DNA of 35,564 nt. It comes from Rodentolepis nana (Eukaryota; Platyhelminthes; Cestoda; Cyclophyllidea; Hymenolepididae). Position 1 is the first letter of the stretch; every line of letters starts with the position of its first letter. Below the pieces are notes generated by a model. It saw only the letters and a program-made list of their open reading frames with translations. It was not told where the DNA came from and ran no database searches. The translations under genes were made by a program, and so were the position numbers. Of this stretch, positions 11,170-23,100 are shown in pieces. The DNA lies in the NCBI GenBank assembly GCA_900617975.1, contig UZAE01012613.1, positions 1-35,564 of the forward strand. Reading direction: 5' to 3'.

Positions 11170-14100
11170 CTACATATATGAAGAAAATTTAAATATTTAA
11201 ACAATGTATTAGCGTAGGAAAGGAGATTTTTCCACAAACAAGTTCATGAACTTGTCTTGAATAACGAAGAACAAACAAAGGACTCACTCTTTCATTTCCT
11301 TGTGGCACCTAGCAAAATCATGATTCCAATATTTGTAGATGGGATTGCGAAGAAGTTCAGCTGATGTCATGAGAAGGCCGAAGGGATGTGGTCGATTGAC
11401 AATTAACCGCTCCATCAAAACTCGACTAATCTGTTCCTTTGCCTTCTCTGAAGGAAGCTCTGAGAAGAGATAGAGTAGACTGCATGAGAAATAGCATGTA
11501 TGCGAATTCATGTAACGCAGTTGGTTGGCGATGCAATTCAACAGCAGATATCGACCACCATCATCCAGATTTAGCAGGAGAGCTTGCAGAATCTCCATTT
11601 GAGGCATCTTAGCCACAGTGCTTATATTCAAAGGTTGACCAGATTCCCTTAGATTCTTCACAGCAGTAATGCAAAGGTAGACCACTAAATCGGTCATCAA
11701 TTCGGGGATATAATTCAAACATGTGTTTACACCGTATGCAGAGAGGGTTTGAGAGCCCACAGCGGCCCAGCGTGCAGACATATTAGCTTGGACAGCGGCA
11801 CCACTCAAAACAGCTTGTTGGTGAGCCAATGCTGCCGCTGCCTTAGCTGCTGCCGCTTTCTTCGCCTTCTTACCTTGAGGAGGGGGTTGTGGAGGTGCAG
11901 TCTCGTGACAGGTAGTATCGCCTCCCTCCGACTGTTCCACAAACATGGCAGAAGTCAACAGGGGAGGGGGAGATGCCAGTAAGACTGCCAATGAATCAAC
12001 TCTACGGAGCATTGCAGGAAGATCAGTGAGAAACTTTGCGGGTTGTCGAGAAGAGAGGTAAGAATCAATTTCAGTCCGTAAAACGGGTGGAAGTCGATTA
12101 CCGGCTTTCATTGCGTATCCCAAGGGGTCTTCCAGCTGACTCAATTGATCAACAGGGGGAGCATTCAGAGGGTCGAGGGGAGTACCTTCTTTACGGGGTT
12201 CACTAGAGATGACCAGATTTCTCAACTGGATCGCAGCGCTGGGAAAAACATCGCAGAAGAATGTACAATACTCCGATACAAAATCGGAAAAATCGTAAAA
12301 CAGTACCATCCAAAGTCGGAATGTTGCCACATAGAGATTTGTAATGCCTTTGGAGGTGATGGTATTCTGCAGGAAGAAGGCAATATGGCTCATCATATCA
12401 GCCAATAATTGAGCATAAATGCAACGATATGCAGCAGAAATGGAGTCTTGCTCTGTCCTGCCCAACAGTCTCTCCATGAAGTTTCGATGACTTATAATTT
12501 CGAGGAAGGCCAGTTGAAAGCGGGGCATTCTGGCTGGACGCAGAAAATGCAATAGACAGCCAAAAGCAATGGGAATATAATCATAGAGTGTTAGTGAAGA
12601 GTGATCTTCTTGAGCTTCCTCAGGTTTTTTGGTTTGCCGAGATGGAGGGGGAATGAGTTCAAAGAGGTCATTTAGTAGCATAATCATAACACGTTGGAAG
12701 GGCATCGAATTAAATTGCTCTGTTCTAATTTCATGACTCTGCATTAGAGTGCCCCCCAAAATGCCGAGAGTACGATTCAGAAGGGTTATCTTGGCTTTTT
12801 CACCACCTTCTTGTGAACCCATTGCGATGACAATGGCAAGAAGTCGAGCATAGGAATCCAGTTCGAGTAAAGTATTAAGACTACGTGAAGGTGTGGCATT
12901 GAGGAGAGTATTCGCCTCCGCCGTTTTGAGAGTATTTTGAGCTCTGTCTATAACAAAAATGATTGATAAACGAAGGAAGCGTGTCATATTTTCCTCGTTT
13001 GTGATCAAACCAGTGCTCTGAAGGAATTGCAATAGCTGACCAGCCTGACTTTCAAAATCTGCTTGACCGGGACAGGGCTGAGGACGCTGATAAAACCACC
13101 AACGAAAAACGTGCTCAGTTTTTGTTTTCATTACATTTGTATCATCGAATTCAAGGGTTCGTGAGATACCTGCAAACAAAACACCGAATTCAGGAGAATC
13201 TTTATTGACTACAGTATTGAATTCTTCGCTATCAAATAGACCCCAATCCATTATAGCTTGAATTCTGGCACAGGATAAACGAAGACGTAGGTTAAAGTCG
13301 CCAGGAGAAATAACAGTGCTCAACTGAAGTCTCTCAAGTGCACGCGTAGTCAGCCATAAGTCAAATTCATTGAGGACAGTGAATTCACGTTTATGTGCGA
13401 CCTTAAATATACTTCCGAGAGAGGTTGAAAGAGTTTGAGTGGCATTAATAGCCATCGGAGCACAATCACTCGCGACTTGATTGCATGAGCCCACAAGGGT
13501 AGGCAGAACATACTGATCCAAGAGATTAAGAACAAATGTCACGGCCAACTTGTGACCAGCCTCAACCTTAGGCGCCAAGCAAGCGTCAATTTGCGACAGG
13601 TAGAAAACATGAAATCTTAGAAGCTCCGCAAAGGCTTCCCAATTCCATTTACATGTTTCTGACTCGGTATCAGTGTTAGAATCAGGTACTGGAGCTCCCG
13701 ACTTCTCTATTGCAAGCGTTGCCAATGTGGAAAGTTGTTCCACCTTTGATGGAGGATTGGTAAGGTTTGCTGAAGGTGAGGATTCACCGTCTGGAAGCTG
13801 AATCCATATATGAGTTATCTGCCTGATAATCCATGAATGCTGCTCAATGCTGAGTAGTGTCTTGAATATAATCATGTGCATTTCTCTAAGGCACTCCATT
13901 ACTTGGTGACCCTCAGGGAGATCAAGCCATTGTGATGGTCGGTAGAATAAGAGGAAGGAATGCACAGTGGCAGATACTAGACGAGACAGAACATTACTAT
14001 TTTGATTTGAGGCTACACTCCGCGCCTGAAAAAGAAGTTCCATAATCTCCTGTTGCGCACGTAGTAAGGGTGACTCTGAAGGCGCAGAAACATGAAGTAA

Positions 14101-17100
14101 CTTCATCAATTTGTCAAGCAATTGACGAAACTGTAAAGCAAGGTTATAGAACACCTCTGCGGGTTGAATCTGATTCTGGGGAGTTGGTTGGGAGGCTGAA
14201 TGCTGTTGTTGTTGCTGCATATACTGCTGTTGCTGTTGAAGATACTTAACCATCGTTGAAGCTGATGAAACGTTGGGTAATTGAGCTTGTGTTTGACTCT
14301 GTTGGGGTGGCATTACACCGCTAGATACCGCTCTATGTAGAATTTGTTGTTGAGCGGCGGATAGTGCAGGATTGCCAGTTGCGGCTGCAGCAGTTGACTG
14401 AATTAAAAAATGATTATTAGGCGTTTGATACGTCGTGGACGACAAGGGTGCAAATCCAGGAATCGTCTTATCCAGAGAATCATATGCCTGAGGTTTTATA
14501 TTAGTCATCATATGCGCATTTAACTGGACACTCTCAGGTAAGTTTTTGTTCAATCGAGCAGCCTGTTCCAGGAACCTAACTGGGCCCAATTCTTGCCGTA
14601 TCTTCACTTCTGATTCAAATTTCTTCTCAATTTCACGAACTGCACGTTCGGCAATGGTCTTTTGGATATAAGCCACACCGGCAGGGGAAACACGGGATGT
14701 AATTACCACTGCAATCAACTCGGCTGCATCTTTATCCAACTTGTCGAATTTCGTGAGACTGGATATGGCAGCGATAATAGAGTTGAGAAGAGAAGGCTGT
14801 AGTGCCTCCTTCGCTGGAGACAAAGTGACGCCACAGCCCAAATGACGTGCCATTTGTCTAGCGGAACGCATCAAGAGCACTGGGTCGGGTTGAAAAGCAT
14901 GGTCCTTTTTGGCAAGAGAGTCTGTAGTTGACACAGCAACATTAATCCACTTTTCAGCAAGAAGATTTATAACACTGACAATCGATTTCTCAACTGTCTG
15001 CACGATTGCTGATTTAACTGCATCAGTGTGAATAATATTAAGGGCTCTGGCAGCGGCTTGAGAATTAATTGAAGACACTGCAGGAGAGTTGTTCAAATTG
15101 TAAATATATTGAACGATATCATCCATATTGACAGCTCCTCGAACAGTAGTAATATCCACCTCGTCGTAGTGAAATTGAGGACCATTTTGAGAAATGTCTC
15201 GTGGGGTACCTTGAATAGAGGATGCTAACTGCGGTGCTGATACAACATGAGGCAACCCAGCAGTTGCCGGTGCGTTAAAGGTCGAATTCTGAGCAGAAAC
15301 CTGTTGACCAGAGGAATTGACTACACCAGATAACTGCTGATATAGTGCTGCCTGTTGTTGTCTTGAAGACGCTGCTGCAGCTGCTGCCTGTGAATTTTGT
15401 TGTTGTTGCAGCTGCTGTTGTTGTTGGAGGCTCAGGTAAGAGGGATCGAATTTTCGACGGATGTTCTCATCTCCTGTTGGTGCATACGAATAGATAGAAT
15501 CCGCTCCACCATGATGAGTGTTTCCGGCTAAAACTGCAGCTGCAGCAGCCGGATTCGGTTGAGCTCCTTCTAACAAAGCGGCAATGACATTAGAACGACC
15601 TGCGGCTGAACCCACATTCCCATACATTGATGGATGTTGCCCAGTAGCAGCGGCAGCTGCCACTAAACGCTGCTGTTGCTGATGAGCTAACGCCGTAAGA
15701 GATCGGGGATTACAATCAATTACGGATTGATCAAAAGTTGGTTGTAGCGTAGGCTGTTGCTGATGCAAAGCTTGCTGGACAATAAGAGATCGCGTTTGAG
15801 CAGCAACAGCTGTTTGTTGTTGATGATTTGGAGTCTGATGCTGGCCGGTTGACATATTTCCTGCATTAAGTGAGATGTACCGAGGACCTCGAGGTCTCGC
15901 GATCTCAGGAGGAGGAGGAATGGGAACATCAGTAACATTTAACTGAAACTCTTTGAAAAGCATTTCGATCTGAAAAGATAGGAGCATGATTAGCAACATA
16001 TATTTTCGAGAGTAAGTTAGGAAATGAAACATACTTCGAATTTAAATTGAACTTTTAAGTTGCAGTTTTCATACAACTCACGAAGAACACCGAGAATAGC
16101 AATAATGTAGGGAGTAGAGGCAAAAATAGAGCCCACTGCACCCTTAAGAACTTGTGAGACAAAGGGAATGACATAGGTAAATGCAACTGCTCCCATTTCC
16201 TGAGCTTCTAGGATAAGCTCTTTCAAATTCAGATCTTCGAAGATGACGGGCCGATTTCTAGCCAGAGTGAGCATTCCAAGAAAACGACCCAAGTTCTTAA
16301 GATACAGCCGCGCCTGAGAGTCATCTACATCTGATCTTATATTTCGAAGTATCGCCTGTGAAATGGAGACAAATTTTAAGATAACCCATTGAACATCATA
16401 TACTACTGAGAAGATGGTGAATAGGTCCATTTACCTTAATGGATCGATAAAGCTCTTCGATGGCAAGTTGGCGTGTGGTTGGATGACGTTGGTTCACCTG
16501 TTCAATAACTTCCGCGAAAACATCCAAAAAAGCATTCTCCACGGTAACTCGTTTATTAATAAGGTAATGGATGAACCATGGGATCATGGGGGATTTTAGA
16601 AAATCGCAGAGCTCTTTACATTTGAGGTTAGTATTTGATCGGTCCACGTTGTTGACGGTGAAGACAATTCGATCACGAACACCCTCCTCAGGTGAAGTTG
16701 GTGGAGCCCATTCCGTCTGAAATCCAGACTGTTGCATTTGCTGTGACTGAGGCTGCTGCATATGCATTGCCTGTCCGGAGGCATGAAGATCCTGCAAGTA
16801 AACAGTAAACATGCCATAAATCTTGCAATTGGAAGGATGAGTAACTTTAAGTCTTCGTGTCATATCAAAGCAATGAGTAGGCATTATCTGCATAAGACAC
16901 GTGCTACCACTAAATGAAGAACATTGCATTTAATATGTAGATATAACCTATTGATCATTTAGGATATTTCTATCATTTAAGGCTAAAATAAGTCGTTAGT
17001 AATTTTCCTAGCCCATACTATGACGGACATTGTGTACTTTTAATGATAAATTTAGTTTCGAAACCCTAACAGAGGAACAGTTTAGAAGCTACATCCCTAC

Positions 17101-20100
17101 CCCAGAGCTTTAAACGAAGATTAAATTATCACTAAGAATTCAGCGTTAAAACAGTAAAGACAAATGCCCAACGTGAAGGTTTAAGAAAATTTCAAAAGAA
17201 TTCATATTGCGAGACACACATGCGACTAAGAACACATTCTGACGACGTGTCTACTCAGAGGTAACACGAAATATCTGCATCTGCAGAAAATTAGGAATCC
17301 ACCATAATTCCTCCATCAAATGGAAGTCAGCTTCACCTTTTCTATGCTACTGATGGTGTCTCCTCTGTTCAATAATGTCCCTTCAATCAGCATCAAAGGC
17401 CACACCCGAACTTCCGATTCGTGTAAAGGCATCATCGAGAAGACAAAGTGGGGAAAAATCAGCCAAATTTAAATAATTATTGCGGACACGAGCTCGAATC
17501 AAAATATCTCAGATCGAGCAATCTTCTGACATCCTTCCCTATGAATACCAGATAAAATCAAAAATATGCACATTCACAAAACAAGTGGAAGTAGATTTAT
17601 CTATGACTGCTCACCACTACAGATATAGCCATGACCTCAATTAAGCCGTGGGAAACCTCGGGTCACCAAAGCTAGAAAACGTATCAACATCTGAAGCACC
17701 GATGAAAATAGATTCTTCAAATGCAATTAAAAGCATTTAATTTTGCATTAATAATAATCAAAGAGATTCAGGGGGAAAAAACGTAACACGGTTGTAGAAC
17801 TTACCTTGAGGGACTGTGAACCGGTGAGGTGCGGGTGAGCGTTAGTAGTGGGACGTTGATAGGATTTACAAACAGCATCGGCATTAAGGATAGTCTAGAA
17901 CCAAGAAATATCTTGAGGTCTTATAATTAAATTTTAGCCAGGAATCAATGCTTACCTCACGAAGATCCGGAGGAAATTGCTTAAAGGCGTGACATCGAAT
18001 GATTGCGGAGGTGAGATTAGCGTATCGTACAAATCTATGTAAAAAAGGAATAGAAGTTACATCGTTAAATTAAATTAAAAAAGATATTGAAAGCATGAAG
18101 GTAATTTATAAATGACTAAATTCACCTTGATACTAAAACAATGCTCGACGAATAAAATTCGAATTGAAAAATAACCTGTTAAGCATGCGTAAACTGTGCA
18201 GAGTATAATACAACTGATTAGAAAACTTATTCGTCCTCCAATACATTCCTACCTTCACATTGAAATTGCATTTAAATGGAAAACGCACCCAACTAAAGAA
18301 CCCTTTAAGCTCATAAAAAAAGGTAAAGCCGATAAAAAACCGAGCATTGTGGGCGCACTTGCCCGCAAGTATGTAGAATCAGTGTGACCATTTGGTAAGA
18401 TTATGACATACTCAACTGGGAAGAAAAGGAAAAATAATATCGTTTAGAGGAAAGTTAGATACTGAAGCATTTGATAAAAGCTTCCAACAAAGACATAATC
18501 CCGATTCGAGAATGTTCAAACGCTATTTTTGGCAGTAAATAATCAAAGAAATCTGCTGTTCAAGCGCTATCAGAACAGATAATCGCCCAAATTGCTTTCC
18601 AATCACAACCCCGTAGACTCCGCTGAAATTTTCCAGCCAATTCCGGATTATCTTCAACGTCGAGGGAGGATTGAGCAAATACTATAACCTCGAAAGTTTG
18701 ACAGTCGTTGCGAATCATCCTGATCAATCTTCCCCATAACTTCGATGGATTCCAGTCATCATTCATTCTAGATTTCGACGAATAACATGAACGAAGGGAT
18801 GATAAAGTTCTAAAGGAACCGTTACGCGCGAACACCATTATCACATTTGGAAGTAAAAAGGAATATGGATTTTGTAGCAACAGGACTTATCGAGTATAAA
18901 ACACGATTATGCTGAAATAATAACTGAAAAGAACTAACCTAATGAAGTTTTAAGTCACAAACGTTCTAGACGGAAATAAACTCTTCAAACCAAAGAAATA
19001 GAAATAAACAGCGCAGTTAAAACGACATATGATGAGAATCCCCCGATTTAGATGAATTGCATGACCTTCCAGGTCAAAAATTCAAATTCCGAAGATAAAA
19101 GTTAACTAATCAGGTCATGATGATTAAGTCACCAAATGTTCGTACGTAGAATAAGAGAACCCCATAACATGAGTCTTATCAATTCGCTCCAAGGTCGGTT
19201 TCAAGCATTTTCCTACTAGCTTTACGTATTATATATACATAGGTAATCGTTAGCACATTGGTAACATACGTAGCCTTAGTTTTGTAGAGAACACCAATAA
19301 TTGATCGGAAAGCAGGGGTATCAAGTGGAGTCTCGCCATTGAACTGATATAGACGGCCTAAAAGTGCCGTCCACAGGGAAGACAGAAGTGTTACAGGGAG
19401 CCTAAAAAGAAATAATAATGAATAAAAAACCATTCACTAAATAAAATCGGAGATATGAAATAGAACGCACTGATTAACAAGACCAGCCAAAACACCGCCA
19501 TAAAAATCCATAATTGAATTCAGTGCGTGTTCGGGGTAATCGAGAAAATGTAGGGTAATTTCCGCAGTGAGGATCCTGAGAATGCCCTCAAGAAGCTTTC
19601 TATTCGCAACATCATCATGAGTAGCATAGTCGTAGAGAATTTTAACACTTTCTTCAACAGATGCCGAACCTTGGAGTAGATTATGAAAGAAGCCATTCAC
19701 TTGGCGATCTTCTGGAGTGGAATCCGCATCCACCAGATCGCCAGTAAAATCCAGGTAGATGAGTGGTGGCCCACCTCCTATGGAAGGCTGAACTGTCCCC
19801 GCCATTTGGGGAGCTCCGCCCCTATTCCCAGGAACTTGGCTTTGGGGATTTAGATAAGAGATCTATAAGGGTAAGGATAAGTTTAATTAGACACCTGCAT
19901 GTTTTAACACGAGTAATAAATCAATGCATCGTCTTTTAAGCGTACATTCTCCTCAAATGTATACATTTGGAAAGTAGACTTTAAAGAACAAAAAGAAGTA
20001 AAAAATTTCAACATTATTGTGAGAAACCCAACAATACAAAGATAGAGAATGCAATATTTTGTCTAGGAATGAGCAATTCTCGCAGACTGTTTCTAAATGG

Positions 20101-23100
20101 ATCATCAAAGTATCATTTGAGATATTTCCGCGGTAATCTAACATCACGACACTAATATTACGAAGCATAGCACGTTTGTGAACAGTGACTTGGATTAAAC
20201 GCTCCTGTGTGTTAGTTCGATCAGTGTGACTGAATCAGTTGTAAAATCTAGTGGACAAAAATTCATAGCAAAATAAAGTAGACTTGTAAACAAAAGAAGT
20301 ACAGCAGGTGAAGAATTTGAAACATAAGACCAAAAATCAAGGGACCCAAGTCCCTGTCACTTTGATTCGACTCTAAAAATTCACCCCTTTATCAGCTATT
20401 GAATTTTAGATTTACCGGCTTAGGCCACTTAACCGCAAAATTGCAAATGCTCTAAAGCATAACTTCGAATAAACCAGATAAGACCTGCAATAATAGCAGA
20501 TTAGTGGAGCGCAGTGTATAGGCCTTCTATATAATTAGGTCCGGGGTGTGCAATAGATTTGCCTCCACGTGGTGCACTATGGGCAACGTATACTCATACG
20601 GCAAAAAAGTCAATAAACCGGCAGTTGACTTCTGACTTCAAACTGCCATGACCCCACTGTATGTCGTACTCGACTACTTCCACAGTACTCACCTTTCCTT
20701 TTTCTCTTCCTTTTGTGTCTGTCTCTTTGAAACACTCTTCCGTCCCCCCCCCCCCNCTCTACTTTCTTTCACTTTTATGCTCCTTCTAAGCTCTAAGCAG
20801 AAGGGTAAATGATAACTATCAAAACGCCTGCCATTTGAAATAAATATATATGATTAGGTCCAATGTCTGTAGCATATACTCAGTGAGCGGAATATTCAAC
20901 AGTGGTAAATATGGCCTTAAGGACACATTTCTAAAATGGAATTAATGAAATGATCTCTGCTGCCGAACGTTCATTGATCTCGTACGAATTAGTCAAAGGA
21001 ATAGTCTCAAATCACCATGTCAAAAGGAGGACTATCATAGTATTCCCTCCCAACATAGTACTTTCAAAGAACTATTAGGCAAGTACTTCATATAACTGAC
21101 AAACTGCACTAAAACCTTGAATGAAAAATGCGGAAAAAGTTAATTAATTAATTACATAATGACAATAAAACCTACATTGGTTGAATTTGAGTCCCTTGTG
21201 TTCCAGACGGATGACCCAATTTGGGGAACACTGTTGAAAACGCTGGGACCGGAACAGATAGGGTTAGACTGAGCGGCAAGGGCTCTATTCAAGTTCTGGA
21301 GGTAAAATTCCAAAGTTTGAGCAGTTTCTGCTTGCACTCTCGGGGAGACGTTAACCGATCCCTCACTAAAATAAGGTCAGATAAAACCATTGAGGTCAAA
21401 TTTAAAAAAAGTGAGGTCAGTGGAAGTCTGGCCCATGCGCAAAAAAGGCTAATGACTTCAAAAAACAGCATATAAAAACAGACTATGATAATGAACACAG
21501 CATAGACAAAATAAAATAAGAGATGTAGGTGCGAAAACGCGCTTAATTAACTCTTACCAAAATTCAATGTTATTTTTTTCAAAAAGTTTGCGTAAATGAA
21601 TATCGGGAGCAAAATTCTCAAAATCAAACTACGAATTAATTTAAACATAGTTTAATCATTAAAAAGAATTTGCCTCCTGCCTAATTGGAAAGCAAAGAGC
21701 GAAACAAGTCGGATTATAGTAAAATAAAAATTAAGATTTATCTGTATAAATGCAAAACCAATAGTCATGGCAAACAAGATTTCAGATGAAAGGCCAGTGA
21801 ATTCATGAAATATTGCAGCATGGATTTGGAGGAAAATTCATTCAAATACAAAGGAAAGATTATATTACATGAATGTTAGTTAAAGAACTTACGAAAAGTT
21901 ATTTCCAGCCGAAAGTAAGAACCAAAGAAACGCTCGAAAAAGTGTATACTAAGAACAAAGAACGAAGGCTAATTGGCTTTACGTTCAGGAGTTTGAGAGA
22001 TAAAGTGTGTAATTCCAAATAGCCCACTGATATATACGCACAAAGGTAGTGGAGACTTTTGGGAAGTGTGCTGGCGATAAGACTGAATAAGGGAACGCAG
22101 AGAAATGGAGCTTGAAGTTGAGATAAATTAACTAGTCCGTTGCACACACAAAACGCACACCAGGCGGCGAGGCCAACGAGTAAGCAAATGAAACAGCGCG
22201 CGAAACACTAGCAGGCCACCAATAAGGACGCCACATAATCACGTACGCACTTACAGTTGAACGCGCCAATCAGTGCTGCGCAAAGGCTAGCGAAACAGAT
22301 CGATATGGCAAACTCACACATGCGCGCACCATGGGAATAAGTGCATCAGCTGATAGCATCCAATATGTCGCACTGCAAGCACGTATGATGCTTGCGTGGG
22401 TGAACACTATAGGTCGAATTAACCGCCAGACACAGTCATCTTGACCTCTGTTTTGAACAGCGAGCGTACTACTTATTTGTTTAAGTAATTTGAACGAAGT
22501 TAGAAGAAAATCTACAATTACGCAATACATCTCTATGGCATAGGTTATTGCAACATAATTATTAGGGTCAGCTGAAAGAAATGGTTACTTTGTAAATATG
22601 ACAACTTGATTGCCATTCGAAAGTATGGTCAAAATTTGAAATTACAAAATGAATAAATGCCGTTTTAGTTACATCAGAATTGTTTTGCTCACGATAATTA
22701 AAGCCTAATAAAATTCGAACTGAATTGTAGGAGAATGTTTACAGCGCATAGCACGGAAGAGCAGAGAAACACAATATACTACTTAATTCAATAGTAAATT
22801 GAATACCATTACGCTCATAATGCAGATAGATGTCAAAAATCCACTGTTAATGACTCGCCTAATACCGATTTCGCAGAAAATGTACCTTTAAACCCATAAT
22901 TAAGATTTTAATTAAGCGCGTTTACCAAGCGTCGTTTGAGTAGCATAATCTGATTTAAAATAATCCGGTTGACACATCCATTAAGGTATTTTAGTGGTAA
23001 TAAAAGAAAAGCAATTTACGATAAATTAATTAAATATACAAACACCTATCTGCATCGAAATTAGCTTCCGAATTATAACATCGCAAGATTACCTGATAGC

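Noticed and set aside
18196..18387. Plus-strand open frame of 63 codons in CNOT1 intron 15
   Set aside because: Short, antisense to the gene, lysine-rich composition typical of AT-rich sequence; no supporting signal.
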